Source: Luteimonas yindakuii (GTDB lineage Bacteria; Pseudomonadota; Gammaproteobacteria; Xanthomonadales; Xanthomonadaceae). From it: a stretch of DNA of 64,000 bases. The position numbers and the translations under genes were made by a program. Where the stretch lies: the NCBI RefSeq assembly GCF_004803715.2, contig NZ_CP039383.2, positions 186,001 to 250,000 on the forward strand, in the 5' to 3' direction. The notes below the pieces were generated by a model. It was not told the origin of the DNA. It ran no database searches and worked only from the letters and a program-made list of their open reading frames with translations. Shown piece by piece: positions 1 to 9,518 of this stretch. Numbering within the stretch: the first letter of the stretch is position 1; each line of letters starts with the position of its first letter.

Positions 1-293
1 AGCGGGTGCTCGGACGGCTCGATGGCCGCTCCAGTACCACCGAGCTTCCGCGGAACGACCAGGTGGCGCTCTTCAACGATCTCGAAGAAATCAGCGCGCT
101 GGTCAACAAGGCGGAGGACGACCGCATGGTCTGCGAGCGCAGCCGACCGATCGGCAGCAACCGACCGGTGAGCGTGTGCAAGACCGTGGCGCAGCGTCGC
201 GAGGAACGCGAGCGCGCGCTTGAATCCCGGGGTTCCCGCGATGCCCGATGTGTGGGCGGGTGCCGTGAGAACTCCACACCTGGTTGGAACTGA
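1..293 (+). CDS. Conserved small protein, 5' end outside window
   Basis: The reading frame is open from base 3 and stops with TGA at 291-293, so this is the C-terminal part of a gene starting upstream; the GTG at 6 need not be the true start. The visible part carries a charged segment (DLEEISALVNKAEDDRMVC) and two cysteines in the pattern C-x13-C around R-P-I-G-S-N-R-P, then an Arg/Glu-rich tail. This Cys..PxGS..Cys pattern recalls short secreted or periplasmic proteins of xanthomonads, but I cannot name a family. It converges with speE, with a perfect hairpin between the two stops. Confidence 0.55.
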   Translation, partial: RVLGRLDGRSSTTELPRNDQVALFNDLEEISALVNKAEDDRMVCERSRPIGSNRPVSVCKTVAQRREERERALESRGSRDARCVGGCRENSTPGWN

Positions 294-297
294 TCCG

Positions 298-323
298 CTG
301 CCGACCGCTCCGGCGGTCGGCAG
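298..323. terminator. Hairpin between converging genes
   Basis: A perfect 10-bp stem (298-307 pairs with 314-323, 6-base loop) lies between the stop of the upstream partial gene and the stop of speE. Neither side has a clear T-tract, so a bidirectional terminator role is inferred from position. Confidence 0.5.
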
Positions 324-341
324 ATCCAGTTCCAGTACCGA

Positions 342-1196
342 TCAGTCGGCGTCCAGCGCCTTCGCCACGAACGGCGGCAGCACCTGTGCCGCCTTGTGGA
401 TGTCGGCGCTGTAGTACTGCGTTTCGAATGTCTTTGCGGCCGCATCCACTTCCCGGAACTCGAAGCCGCGACCGCCCTTGCGCGCCAGCGTGCAACTCCA
501 CCAGCCGGTCGGGTAGCAGGGCTGCGGGAAGGGCAGGGTCTGGAAGCTGTCGAAACCGGCCTTGCCCATCTCGGCGCGCATGGCCTGGATCAGTTCCAGC
601 AGCACCAGCGGGGATTCCGACTGCTGGACGAGGATGCCGTCGTCCTTCAGTGCGCGGAAGCAGCTTTCGAAGAAGCTCCGGTTGAACAGCCCCTCGGCCG
701 GGCCGACCGGATCCGTGGAATCGACGATCACGATGTCGAGCGAGCCCGGCGCGGCGTTCTTCATCCAGGCGATGCCGTCGTCGAACAGGATCTCCGCGCG
801 CGGGTCGTTGTTGGATTCGCACAGCTCCGGGAAATACTTCTCGGCCATCCGGGTGACCTGCTCGTCGATGTCGCACTGCACCGCGCGCTCCACGCCGGAG
901 TGGCGCAGCACTTCGCGCAGCGTGCCGCAGTCGCCGCCACCGATGATGACCACCTGCTTCGGATCCGGATGGGTGAACAGCGCTGGATGCGACATCATCT
1001 CGTGGTAGAGGAAGTTGTCGCGGGTGGTCACCATCATCGCGCCGTCGATGAGCATCACGTTGCCCCAGTCGGTCGACTCGTAGATCTCGATCTTCTGGAA
1101 CGGCGACTGCACCTCGTCGAGCTTGCGGGTGACGCGATAGCCGATCGCGGAGCCTGCGGGGTCGAAGTTCTCGTACAGCCAGTCGGTCGTGGTCAT
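342..1196 (-). CDS. speE: Spermidine synthase (polyamine aminopropyltransferase)
   Basis: Transfers the aminopropyl group of decarboxylated S-adenosylmethionine to putrescine in the cytosol. The 284-residue protein has the family features: an N-terminal beta-strand region, YHEM near 64-67, the nucleotide-binding GGGDCG at 86-91 and the catalytic-loop DSTDP at 159-163. The ATG at 1194-1196 is chosen because homology begins there (MTTTDWLYENF) and upstream codons do not resemble the family. It is divergent from speA with about 148 bp between starts, so agmatine/putrescine formation and spermidine synthesis are probably co-regulated. Family assignment is firm; substrate preference for putrescine is inferred. 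Confidence 0.95.
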   Translation of the reverse strand: MTTTDWLYENFDPAGSAIGYRVTRKLDEVQSPFQKIEIYESTDWGNVMLIDGAMMVTTRDNFLYHEMMSHPALFTHPDPKQVVIIGGGDCGTLREVLRHSGVERAVQCDIDEQVTRMAEKYFPELCESNNDPRAEILFDDGIAWMKNAAPGSLDIVIVDSTDPVGPAEGLFNRSFFESCFRALKDDGILVQQSESPLVLLELIQAMRAEMGKAGFDSFQTLPFPQPCYPTGWWSCTLARKGGRGFEFREVDAAAKTFETQYYSADIHKAAQVLPPFVAKALDAD

Positions 1197-1344
1197 GGGA
1201 TGCTCTCGCAGGGACGCTGCCCGCGTGGGCGTTGTCGTGGGGCGCGCGCGGATGGCGTCGCAGCGGGCCGCGCATTGTAGCGGAGCGCACGTGACCACCC
1301 CTGCGCGCCGGGCTCCGTAGAATAGGCGCTCCCACGCTTTCCGG

Positions 1345-3243
1345 ATGTCCGCCATGGCAGCCTGGTCCATCGACCACGCCCGCAAGACCTATTCGATTCC
1401 GCACTGGTCGGAAGGCTTCTTCGACGTCGACGAGCAGGGTCGCGTGGTAGTGCGCCCGGGCGACCGCGACGCGACCGCACTGCCGCTGCCGGCGATCGTC
1501 GACGAAGCGCGGGCACAGGGTGCGAGCCTGCCGCTGCTGGTGCGTTTCCCGGAAATCCTTGCCCACCGGCTGGGCCAGTTGCAGACGGCATTTGCCGAGG
1601 CGCAGGCCGACTGGGACTACCGCGGCGGCTACACCGCGGTGTATCCGATCAAGGTCAACCAGCACGCAGGTGTTGCCGGCACGCTGGCCTCGCACCATGG
1701 CGAGGGCTTCGGCCTGGAAGCCGGCAGCAAGCCCGAACTGATGGCGGTGCTGGCGCTGAGCCGCCCCGGCGGGACGATCATCTGCAACGGCTACAAGGAC
1801 CGCGAGTACATCCGCCTGGCGCTGATCGGCCGCAGGCTGGGGCTGGAGACCTACATCGTCATCGAAAAGCCGACCGAGCTGCGGCTGGTGATGGAGGAAG
1901 CCGCCGCCCTCGGCGTCGAACCGGTGCTCGGCGTGCGCATGCGGCTGGCGTCGCTGGGCGCCGGCAAGTGGCAGAACTCCGGCGGTGACAAGTCCAAGTT
2001 CGGCCTGTCGCCGCGGCAGCTGCTGGATCTGTGGAAGAGCCTGCGCGACAGCGGGCGCGGCGACTGCCTCAAGCTGCTGCATTTCCACATGGGGTCGCAG
2101 ATCTCCAACGTGCGCGACATCGCCAACGGCATGCGCGAGGCGACCCGCTATTTCGTCGAGCTGTCGCAGCTCGGCGCGAAGATCGACCACGTGGATGTCG
2201 GCGGTGGCCTCGGCATCGACTACGAAGGCACGCGCTCGCGCAGCTACAACTCGGTCAACTACGGCATGCGCCAGTACGCCAGCAACATCGTGCAGCCGCT
2301 GGCGCAGGCCTGTACCGAGCACGGCCTGGCGCAGCCGCGCATCCTCACCGAGTGCGGCCGCGCGATGACCGCGCACCACGCGGTGCTGGTGGCCAACGTG
2401 TCCGAGGTCGAGCGTGCGCCGGAAGGCCGCGTGCCCGACACCCACGACGACGAGCCGTCGGTGGTCAGCCAGCTGCGCGAGATCCACGGCGAGCTCGACG
2501 AGCGCCCCGCGGTGGAGCTGTATCAGGAGGCGCAGCACTTCCACGCCGAAGGCCTGGCGATGTACGCGCTCGGCCAGCTCGACCTTGTGCACCGCGCGCG
2601 CATCGACGATCTCTTCTACGCGATCGCGCATGCCGTGCGCGCGCGCCTGACCTACGATGAGAAGAGCCACCGTCCGCTGCTCGACGAGCTCAACGAGCGC
2701 CTGGTCGACAAGTACTTCGTCAATTTCAGCATCTTCGAATCGATGCCCGACGTGTGGGCGATCGACCAGGTGTTTCCGATCGTGCCGATCGAACGCCTCG
2801 ACGAGGCCCCGGAGCGGCGCGGCATCATCGCCGACCTCACCTGCGATTCCGATGGCCAGATCGACATCTATGTCGAGAACGAGGATCTCGACAGCTCACT
2901 CCCCTTGCACGCGATGCGGCCGGGCGAAAGCTACCGGCTCGGCTTCTTCCTGGTGGGCGCCTACCAGGAGATCCTCGGCGACATCCACAACCTGTTCGGC
3001 GACACCGATGCGATCGAGGTGCGCCGCAGCGGCGACGGCTTCGCGATCCAGCAGCAGCGCCGCGGCGATACCACCGACGTGATGCTCGACTACGTCGGCT
3101 ACCGCATCGACGACCTGCGCCAGCGTTACGAGGACAAGCTCGTGGCGGCGGGCCTCGGCGACGGGGAACTCGTGCGCCTGCGCGAGGCGCTGGAAGCCGG
3201 ACTCACCGGCTACACCTACCTGGACGACGCGCCGCTGGATTGA
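1345..3243 (+). CDS. speA: Biosynthetic arginine decarboxylase
   Basis: PLP-dependent fold-III decarboxylase converting arginine to agmatine, the first step of the agmatine route to putrescine. At 632 residues it has the usual length for bacterial SpeA. The PLP lysine lies in YPIKVNQ (K103), and HVDVGGGLGIDY is the expected phosphate/PLP-binding stretch. The C-terminal beta-barrel ends in a tyrosine-rich tail. Two starts are possible: ATG 1345 or ATG 1354 (MAAWSIDHARKTY), the latter closer to family N-termini. Divergent neighbour speE uses the downstream product of this pathway. A TAGAAT box at 1318-1323 could serve as a -10 element. Confidence 0.95.
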   Translation: MSAMAAWSIDHARKTYSIPHWSEGFFDVDEQGRVVVRPGDRDATALPLPAIVDEARAQGASLPLLVRFPEILAHRLGQLQTAFAEAQADWDYRGGYTAVYPIKVNQHAGVAGTLASHHGEGFGLEAGSKPELMAVLALSRPGGTIICNGYKDREYIRLALIGRRLGLETYIVIEKPTELRLVMEEAAALGVEPVLGVRMRLASLGAGKWQNSGGDKSKFGLSPRQLLDLWKSLRDSGRGDCLKLLHFHMGSQISNVRDIANGMREATRYFVELSQLGAKIDHVDVGGGLGIDYEGTRSRSYNSVNYGMRQYASNIVQPLAQACTEHGLAQPRILTECGRAMTAHHAVLVANVSEVERAPEGRVPDTHDDEPSVVSQLREIHGELDERPAVELYQEAQHFHAEGLAMYALGQLDLVHRARIDDLFYAIAHAVRARLTYDEKSHRPLLDELNERLVDKYFVNFSIFESMPDVWAIDQVFPIVPIERLDEAPERRGIIADLTCDSDGQIDIYVENEDLDSSLPLHAMRPGESYRLGFFLVGAYQEILGDIHNLFGDTDAIEVRRSGDGFAIQQQRRGDTTDVMLDYVGYRIDDLRQRYEDKLVAAGLGDGELVRLREALEAGLTGYTYLDDAPLD

Positions 3244-3259
3244 GGCGCCACGTGGTACG

Positions 3260-3280
3260 CGCGCCGGCTCAACCGGCGCG
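3260..3280. terminator. Hairpin at convergent speA/SDR stops
   Basis: A perfect 8-bp GC stem (3260-3267 with 3273-3280, loop CTCAA) includes the stop codon of the leftward dehydrogenase and lies 17 bp after the speA stop. It has no T-tract; its role as a bidirectional terminator is inferred from position. Confidence 0.4.
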
Positions 3281-4018
3281 GTGCACCTGGAAGCCGGCGA
3301 ACGACTGGCTGACCGGCATCACTTCCAGCCGGTTTATGTTGAGGTGCGGCGGCAGGTTGGCCACCCACCACAGGGTCTCGGCGATGTCGTCGGCGGTGAT
3401 CGGCGCAGCGTCGCGGTACAGCGCATCCGATGCCGCCTGGTCGCCGCCAGTGCGTACCAGGGTGAACTCGGTCTCGGCCAGCCCCGGCTCGATCGAGGTG
3501 ACGCGCACGCCGGTGCCGTGCAGGTCCGCGCGCAGGCCCAGCGAGAACTGGGTGACGAAGGCCTTGGTGCCGCCGTAGACGTTGCCGCCGGGATAGGGAT
3601 AGCTGCCGGCGATCGAGCTGACGTTGAGGATCGCGCCGCGGCGCGCGATCAGCGTCGGCAGCAGCACATGCGTCAGCGTCGCCAGTGCGGTGACGTTGGT
3701 GTCGATCATCTGCCGCCACTGCGCGAGGCTGGCCTGCTGTGCGGGTGCGGTGCCCAACGCCAGGCCGGCATTGTTGACCAGCACGTCGATGTCGCGGAAC
3801 GCGTCTGGCAACGCGTCGAGCGCGGCCTGCATCGCGTCGGCATCGCGGATGTCGAAGGCGCAGGCATGCACCCGCTCGCCCAGTGCCGCGGCCAGCGCGT
3901 GCAGGCGTTCGGCGCGACGGCCGCAGGCGACCACCTGCCAGCCGGCGGTGGCGAAGCGTTCCGCGGCGGCGCGGCCGAAGCCGGCGGTCGCGCCGGTGAT
4001 GAGGATGGTCCGGGTCAT
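3269..4018 (-). CDS. SDR-family NADP-dependent dehydrogenase (YdfG-like)
   Basis: Classical short-chain dehydrogenase of 249 residues with the cofactor glycine motif TGATAGFG (8-15), NNAG at 82-85, catalytic serines near 134-135 and YGGTK (Y148, K152). The DVLVNNAGLALG segment and the N-I-N-R-L-E-V-M-P-V end match the YdfG group, which oxidises L-allo-threonine, L-serine or 3-hydroxy acids. The exact substrate cannot be decided from sequence. It lies downstream of the SPOR/argS/radC leftward block and converges with speA. Confidence 0.85.
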   Translation of the reverse strand: MTRTILITGATAGFGRAAAERFATAGWQVVACGRRAERLHALAAALGERVHACAFDIRDADAMQAALDALPDAFRDIDVLVNNAGLALGTAPAQQASLAQWRQMIDTNVTALATLTHVLLPTLIARRGAILNVSSIAGSYPYPGGNVYGGTKAFVTQFSLGLRADLHGTGVRVTSIEPGLAETEFTLVRTGGDQAASDALYRDAAPITADDIAETLWWVANLPPHLNINRLEVMPVSQSFAGFQVHRAG

Positions 4019-4124
4019 CGATGCACTCCGTTCGCAGGCGGGACGCGGGCGGCCGGCAGCGGCTGGCGAAAGGTGCTGGCCCTGCAGTCCGCCTGTCGCG
4101 GCATCCGCAGCGCCGGCGGCAGCT

Positions 4125-4901
4125 TTATTGCACCTTGATCGGCAACGCCTGCAGTCCGCCGCCCTGCAGCTTGGCCTTGGCGTCGGCGAGTTCGGTGGCG
4201 GTGCCGTACGGGCCCATGCGCACGCGGTAGACGGTGCGGCCGTTGGCGTTGCCGGATTCGACCCGTGCCGACAGGCCGAGCAGGGCGATGCGCGCCTTCA
4301 GCGCCTCGGCATCGCCGGAGGCGCTGAACGAGCCGGCCTGCAACAGATAGCGCGCGGTGGTGTCCTGCGCCGGCGTGGTGGCCGCAGTGGCCGGCGTCGT
4401 CGTCGTCGTGGTGGCGGGCGTGGTGGTCGCCGCGGTCGATGCCGGCGACGGGGCCGCTGCAGGGGTCTGCGGCGGAGCCAGGTCGGCCGCATCCTGGCGG
4501 CGCTGTGCATCCTCGCGCTGGCGGCGGGCCTCTTCGGCACGCGTGCTGGCAGCGAGTTCCGCGTCGGTCATCGGCACTTCCTGGCCGGGCAGCACGGTGT
4601 AGAAGTCGTAGTCGGGTTCGGTCGCCGGCAGCGGTGCGGTGTCGGCCGGTGCCGGTCGACGCCGTGCGGGGGCAGGTGCCGCCACGTCCTCGTCGATGCT
4701 CGACGGCAGGGCCGGCTGCGCATCGGGGTTGGCGCGCGGACGGTAGAAGCCGTCGCTGCCGTCGGACTTCAGAACGCGCGGCGCCAGCATCACCACGATG
4801 ATGGTCAGCACGATGCCGATGATCATCCACGCCCAGCCGGGCAGCCCGCCGGAGTTTCCGCCGTTGCGCCGTGCCTGCGATCTACCGCGTCGTGCTGCCA
4901 C
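4125..4901 (-). CDS. SPOR-domain membrane protein (FtsN-like)
   Basis: A 258-residue protein with a basic N-terminus, one transmembrane helix at about 24-42, a long low-complexity Pro/Ala/Thr linker (including a Thr-Pro-Ala run near 155-175) and a C-terminal SPOR domain at about 180-258. SPOR domains bind denuded septal peptidoglycan, so a periplasmic role at the division site is likely. It sits directly behind argS, as in many xanthomonads, where such proteins are annotated as sporulation-like or FtsN-like. The architecture resembles FtsN, but no FtsN-specific essential motif was recognised. Confidence 0.8.
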   Translation of the reverse strand: MAARRGRSQARRNGGNSGGLPGWAWMIIGIVLTIIVVMLAPRVLKSDGSDGFYRPRANPDAQPALPSSIDEDVAAPAPARRRPAPADTAPLPATEPDYDFYTVLPGQEVPMTDAELAASTRAEEARRQREDAQRRQDAADLAPPQTPAAAPSPASTAATTTPATTTTTTPATAATTPAQDTTARYLLQAGSFSASGDAEALKARIALLGLSARVESGNANGRTVYRVRMGPYGTATELADAKAKLQGGGLQALPIKVQ

Positions 4902-5013
4902 TGCCTTGCCTTCCTCGTGTCATTGCCGCACTGCGGCCGTTTCGAACCAGAAACATGCGATCCAGTGTATGCCGAAGCCATGTGCGGCGTTCGTCATGCA
5001 CCGCGTGCGCGGG

Positions 5014-6702
5014 CTACATCCGCTGCGGCGCGGCCACCCCGAGCAGGGCCAGGCCATTCGCCAGCACCTGGCGGGTGGCCAGCGCCAGTGCCAGGCGCGA
5101 GTCGCGCAGCCCGGCATCGTCCACCAGGAACTGGTGGTCGTTGTAGTAGGACTGGAACGCCTGCGCCAGCTCGACCAGGTAGGCCGCGACCAGGTGCGGC
5201 TCCAGCGACTGCCCGGCCGCTTCCACGACCTCGGGGAAGCGCGACAGGTCGGTGAGCAGGTCGCGGGTCGCGCCGCTGTCGAGGTCCGGCAGCCGGTCCA
5301 GACCGCTCTGGGCGTCGAAGGCCAGCCCACGCTCTTCGAGCTGCCGCAGCAGGCCGCAGATGCGCGCGTGCGAGAGCTGCACGTAGTACACCGGGTTGTC
5401 GAGCGACTGGCTGCGCGCGAAATCGATGTCGAACACCAGCTGCGAATCCGGTCGGCGTGCGACCAGGAACCAGCGCGTGGCGTCGCGACCGACCTCGTCG
5501 ATCAGGTCGCGCAGGGTGACGTAGCTGCCGGCGCGCTTGGACAGCTTCACCTCCTCGCCGCCGCGCATGACCGTGACCATCTGGTGCAGCACGTATTCCG
5601 GCCAGCCCTGCGGAATGCCGGTGTCGAGTGCCTGCAGGCCAGCGCGCACGCGTGCCAGCGAGCCGTGGTGGTCGGCGCCGAGTTCGGTGATCGCGCGCTC
5701 GTAGCCGCGCTGCCACTTCGAGAGGTGATAGGCGACGTCGGGCACGAAGTAGGTGTAGGTGCCGTCGGACTTGCGCATCACGCGGTCCTTGTCGTCACCG
5801 AAATCGGTGCTGCGCAGCCACAGCGCGCCGCCCTCTTCGTAGGTGTGGCCGTGGGCGACCAGCTCGCGCACGGTTTCCTCGACCTTGCCGTCGGCATACA
5901 GCGACGACTCGAGGAAATACACGTCGAACGAGACCCCGAACGCGGCGAGGTCGGCGTTCTGTTCGCGACGCAGCCACGCCACGGCGAAGCGGCGGATGGC
6001 GTCGAGGTCGTCGGCATCGCCGGCACCGGTCACCACGTGCCCGTCGACCTCGACGCTGTCGCCGCGCAGGTAGGCGGCCGCGACGTCGGCGATGTAGTCG
6101 CCGTTGTAGGCATCGGCTGGCCAGTCGGCACCGCCCGGTGCGTGACCGTGGGCGCGGGCCTGCGTGGAGCGGGCCAGGTTCTCGATCTGCACGCCGGCGT
6201 CGTTGTAGTAGAACTCGCGCGCCACGTCCCAGCCGTTGGCCTCGAGCACGCGCGCGATGCAGTCGCCGATCGCCGCCGCGCGGCCGTGGCCGACATGCAG
6301 CGGGCCGGTCGGGTTGGCCGACACGTATTCCACGCCGGCGCGGCGGCCGGCACCGGAGTTGTTGTGGCCGTACGATTCGCCCTGGTCATGGACCTCGCGC
6401 AGCTGTGCCTGCCAGGCCGGGGGCGCCAGGCGGAAGTTGATGAAGCCCGGCCCGGCGATGTCCACCGAGGCCACCAGTCCGGTCTGCGGCAATGCCGTGG
6501 TCAGCGCCTGGGCGAGTGCCCGTGGATTGCTGCGGGCGGGTTTGGCCAGCAGCATCGCCACGTTGGTGGAGAAATCGCCATGGCTGCGATCCTTCGGTCG
6601 CTCGACGATGAAGTCGGGGCTGGCGAGGTCGGCGGGCAGGTCGCCCCGGGTACGCAGGGCGTCGAGGCCCTGTTCGATCAGGGCGCGGAGCTGGGATTTC
6701 AC
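5014..6702 (-). CDS. argS: Arginyl-tRNA synthetase
   Basis: Class I synthetase charging tRNA-Arg. At 562 residues it is full length. It has the N-terminal additional domain, the HIGH-type motif HVGH at 136-139 within [13 protein letters not shown], an Arg-binding region, and the C-terminal anticodon-binding DALR domain that includes the segment [15 protein letters not shown]. The start is GTG at 6700-6702; no upstream ATG fits the family better. radC lies just upstream on the same strand and the SPOR gene just downstream. Confidence 0.96.
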   Translation of the reverse strand: MKSQLRALIEQGLDALRTRGDLPADLASPDFIVERPKDRSHGDFSTNVAMLLAKPARSNPRALAQALTTALPQTGLVASVDIAGPGFINFRLAPPAWQAQLREVHDQGESYGHNNSGAGRRAGVEYVSANPTGPLHVGHGRAAAIGDCIARVLEANGWDVAREFYYNDAGVQIENLARSTQARAHGHAPGGADWPADAYNGDYIADVAAAYLRGDSVEVDGHVVTGAGDADDLDAIRRFAVAWLRREQNADLAAFGVSFDVYFLESSLYADGKVEETVRELVAHGHTYEEGGALWLRSTDFGDDKDRVMRKSDGTYTYFVPDVAYHLSKWQRGYERAITELGADHHGSLARVRAGLQALDTGIPQGWPEYVLHQMVTVMRGGEEVKLSKRAGSYVTLRDLIDEVGRDATRWFLVARRPDSQLVFDIDFARSQSLDNPVYYVQLSHARICGLLRQLEERGLAFDAQSGLDRLPDLDSGATRDLLTDLSRFPEVVEAAGQSLEPHLVAAYLVELAQAFQSYYNDHQFLVDDAGLRDSRLALALATRQVLANGLALLGVAAPQRM

Positions 6703-6776
6703 AGGCGGTATGCGGTGGCGCAGGGGGCCGATAGTGTAGACGGCCGCCGGCCCGCGCGTTCCGCCCTTCGCGACCG

Positions 6777-7451
6777 TCAGACCCAGCCGCGCGCGGCCAG
6801 CGAGACCGGCGGGCCGTCGCCGACGACGAAATGATCGAGCAGACGCACGTCCACCAGCCCCAGCGCCTGCTTCAGCTGCGCGGTCACCGTGCGATCCGCG
6901 GCGCTGGGTTCGGCGCTGCCGCTGGGGTGGTTGTGGCCGACGATCAGCGCCGCGGCGTTATGGGCCAGCGCGCGGCGCACCACCTCGCGTGGATGCACCT
7001 CGGCGCCGTCGATGGTGCCGCGGAACAGTTCCTCGAAGGCCAGTGCTCGGTGGCGGGTATCGAGGAACAGCGCCGCGAACACCTCGTGCGGGTAGCCGCG
7101 CAGGCGCTGGGCGAAATAGCGTCCGGCCGACTGGGGATCGCTCAATGCCTCGCCGCGTTCGAGGCCCGCGGCCAGGTAACGAGCGCACAGTTCGAGTGCG
7201 GCGGCGAGCAGCGCCGCGCGGGCCGGGCCGAGCCCGGGCAGGGCGGCCAGCTGCGCCGGTGTGCGCTCGAGCAGTTTGCGCAACGGGCCATGGCCTGCGA
7301 GCAGCTCGCGCGCGGTGGCCACCGCGTCGCGTCCGCGCAGGCCGGAGCCGAGGAAGATCGCCAGCAATTCGGCATCCGACAGCACCGCCGCGCCGCGTGC
7401 GAGCAGCTTCTCCCTCGGCCGTTCGCTGCTGGGCCAGTCGCGGATGTGCAT
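6777..7451 (-). CDS. radC: RadC / JAMM-family protein
   Basis: A 224-residue protein with an N-terminal helix-hairpin-helix-like region and a C-terminal JAB/MPN domain. The JAMM metal site is visible as GHNHPSG plus a downstream Asp (H173, H175, D186) with an upstream Glu near 140-141. Historically called DNA repair protein RadC, but the family's biochemical role is unsettled, with possible metalloprotease activity. It is divergent from coaC, whose conserved radC-coaBC-dut neighbourhood is common in gammaproteobacteria. Confidence 0.92.
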   Translation of the reverse strand: MHIRDWPSSERPREKLLARGAAVLSDAELLAIFLGSGLRGRDAVATARELLAGHGPLRKLLERTPAQLAALPGLGPARAALLAAALELCARYLAAGLERGEALSDPQSAGRYFAQRLRGYPHEVFAALFLDTRHRALAFEELFRGTIDGAEVHPREVVRRALAHNAAALIVGHNHPSGSAEPSAADRTVTAQLKQALGLVDVRLLDHFVVGDGPPVSLAARGWV

Positions 7452-7639
7452 GGCGAGCCTCCATCAGGGAGCGTCGCGGCGGGCGGCCTGCACGACAGGG
7501 GAGGCCGTGGCTTCGGGGCGACCGCCCGCACGACGACGCCTGCAGCCATTGCACCGTGCCGGGACACGCGGCGCAGCCGGGCGCGGCCCTGCCTTCGGGT
7601 AAGCTGTGCGCCCGTGTCCGTGTCGGATTTTTCCCACCG

Positions 7640-8203
7640 ATGAGCCAGCCACCTCCGCCGCTCGACGGCCTGCTTGCCGGCCAGCGCGTGCTGGTGTGCG
7701 TGGGTGGCGGAATCGCCGCCTACAAGGCCGCCGAGCTGGTGCGCCGCCTGCGCGATGCCGGGGCCGAGGTGCGGGTGGCGATGACCGAACACGCGCAGCA
7801 GTTCGTCGGCACCGCGACCTTCCAGGCGGTGTCGGGCCAGCCGGTACGGACCTCGCTGTGGGATGCCGCCGCGGAAGCCGCGATGGGGCATCTGGAACTG
7901 GCCGCCTGGGCGCAGCGGGTGGTGGTGGCACCGGCCACCGCGGACCTGATCGCGCGCCTTGCGCACGGCTTCGCCAACGACCTGGTCAGCACGCTGTATC
8001 TGGCCACCGAGGCACGGGTGGCGATCGCGCCGGCGATGAATCACCGCATGTGGCGGCACCCGGCCACGCAGGCCAACGTCGAGACGTTGCGCACGCGCGG
8101 CGTGCAGGTGATCGGCCCGGACGACGGCCCGCTGGCCGAGGGCGAATCCGGCCCCGGGCGCCTGCGCGAACCGGAATGGATCGTGCGCGAGCTCGCCGGA
8201 TGA
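7640..8203 (+). CDS. coaC: Phosphopantothenoylcysteine decarboxylase domain as separate protein (CoaC)
   Basis: The flavin-dependent half of CoaBC, which decarboxylates 4'-phosphopantothenoylcysteine in coenzyme A synthesis. This 187-residue protein has the GGGIAAYKA start, the active-site His in MGHLELAAWA, the flavin-site segment APATADLIA (canonical PASANT) and APAMN. It ends at TGA 8201-8203 after [12 protein letters not shown] instead of continuing into CoaB. In the clamp region the usual ACGD/E motif reads L-A-E-G-E before SGPGRL, so the conserved cysteine is a glutamate. Some lineages also lack it, so activity may remain. It overlaps coaB by ATGA. Confidence 0.88.
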   Translation: MSQPPPPLDGLLAGQRVLVCVGGGIAAYKAAELVRRLRDAGAEVRVAMTEHAQQFVGTATFQAVSGQPVRTSLWDAAAEAAMGHLELAAWAQRVVVAPATADLIARLAHGFANDLVSTLYLATEARVAIAPAMNHRMWRHPATQANVETLRTRGVQVIGPDDGPLAEGESGPGRLREPEWIVRELAG

Positions 8204-8844
8204 GCGCAGCGCTTGCCGGCCTGCGCATCGTGGTGAGCGCAGGCCCGACCTACGAGGACATCGATCCGGTGCGGTTCCTCGGCAACCGCAGCAGCGGCCG
8301 GATGGGCTTCGCGGTGGCCGCCGCGGCCGCGCGCCGCGGCGCCGACGTGGTGCTGGTCGCGGGCCCCGTCCATCTTGAGACCCCGCCGGGCGTGCAGCGC
8401 ATCGACGTGCGCTCCGCCGCGCAGATGCACGCGGCGGTGTTCGCCGCACTGCCGGCCGATGCCTATATCGCCGCCGCCGCGGTGGCCGACTACACCCCGC
8501 GCGCGGTGGCGGCCGACAAGCTGAAGAAGCACGGCGACACCCTGGTGGTCGAATGCGTGCGCACCGCCGACATCCTCGCCGACCTCGGCGTGCACCCGTT
8601 GCGCCCGCTGCGGCTGGTCGGGTTCGCCGCCGAGACCGGCGATCTTGCCGGCTATGCGCGCGACAAGCTGGTGCGCAAGCGGCTGGATTTCATCGCCGCC
8701 AACCGCGTCGGCCAGCCGGGCAGCGGCTTCGAGAGCGAAGACAATGCGCTGACCGTGTACTGGCCCGACGGCGAACAGGCGCTCGGCCCCACAGCGAAGA
8801 CCGCGCTCGCCGAACAACTGCTCGATCTGGTGTTCGCGACCTGA
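8200..8844 (+). CDS. coaB: Phosphopantothenate-cysteine ligase domain as separate protein (CoaB)
   Basis: Joins phosphopantothenate to cysteine using CTP in coenzyme A synthesis. The 214-residue protein starts with ATG at 8200-8202, inside the coaC stop (ATGA overlap, translational coupling). Family motifs are complete: [20 protein letters not shown] with the acyl-cytidylate Asn, [17 protein letters not shown] and IAANRVG. No coaC sequence is missing between the two genes, so they look like the intact halves of a CoaBC fusion. The clean ATG at the domain boundary argues for a true split, but a single-base assembly error cannot be excluded. Confidence 0.9.
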   Translation: MSAALAGLRIVVSAGPTYEDIDPVRFLGNRSSGRMGFAVAAAAARRGADVVLVAGPVHLETPPGVQRIDVRSAAQMHAAVFAALPADAYIAAAAVADYTPRAVAADKLKKHGDTLVVECVRTADILADLGVHPLRPLRLVGFAAETGDLAGYARDKLVRKRLDFIAANRVGQPGSGFESEDNALTVYWPDGEQALGPTAKTALAEQLLDLVFAT

Positions 8845-8891
8845 TCCCACCGCCGCCCCGGTCCGGGAGCGGCCTGCCACGGAGTCCACCG

Positions 8892-9356
8892 GTGTCCGCA
8901 GTCCATGTCCTGCAGGTCCAGCGCCTCGATCCGCGCTACGGCAATGTATGGCCGTTGCCGGCCTATGCCACCGCCGGCAGTGCCGGGCTCGACCTGCGCG
9001 CCGCGCTCGATGCGCCGCTGGTGCTCGGGCCGGGCGATGCGGCGCTGGTGCCCAGCGGGCTGGCGATCCACATCGCCGATCCCGGCCTGTGCGCGGTGGT
9101 GCTGCCACGTTCGGGCCTCGGCCATCGCCACGGCATCGTGCTGGGCAACGGCACCGGGCTGATCGATGCCGATTACCAGGGTCCGCTGATGATCAGCGTC
9201 TTCAACCGCGGCCGCGAGGCCTACACCATCGCCGTCGGCGATCGCATCGCACAGCTGGTGCTGCTGCCGGTGGTGCGTGCGGAGCTCGAGCTGGTTGACG
9301 GCTTCACCGCGAGCACGCGCGGCAGCGGCGGCTTCGGCCATACCGGCGTGCGTTGA
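8892..9356 (+). CDS. dut: dUTP diphosphatase
   Basis: Trimeric dUTPase that hydrolyses dUTP to dUMP. The 154-residue protein has the five family motifs in order: [40 protein letters not shown] and the C-terminal arm [10 protein letters not shown]. The start is GTG at 8892; the next candidate, further in, would remove conserved residues. It follows coaB by about 47 bp, giving a coaC-coaB-dut unit equivalent to the widespread coaBC-dut order. Confidence 0.95.
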   Translation: MSAVHVLQVQRLDPRYGNVWPLPAYATAGSAGLDLRAALDAPLVLGPGDAALVPSGLAIHIADPGLCAVVLPRSGLGHRHGIVLGNGTGLIDADYQGPLMISVFNRGREAYTIAVGDRIAQLVLLPVVRAELELVDGFTASTRGSGGFGHTGVR

Positions 9357-9518
9357 CGCTGCACGCGTCGCGGTATCGCGTGCGGCGCGAATCGGCGGTA
9401 CGTTATGCGCCGTGCGACAGTGCATGGCACGCATGTTGCGTAGATGTCTGGACGCGGTGGCGACGCAGGGGGCGTCGACGCGACGCGTCCCGATCCGGCT
9501 GTTCTGGGGAATCAAAGG

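Noticed and set aside
103..2670. An 855-residue open frame antisense to speE/speA
   Set aside because: It runs opposite the third codon positions of speA, is rich in Arg, His, Ala and Gln without domains, and the GC-rich code easily leaves such frames open.
8190..8210. Frameshift pseudogene for CoaBC
   Set aside because: The ATG-TGA overlap lies exactly at the domain boundary and both halves are intact, so a functional split is preferred, though an error is not excluded.
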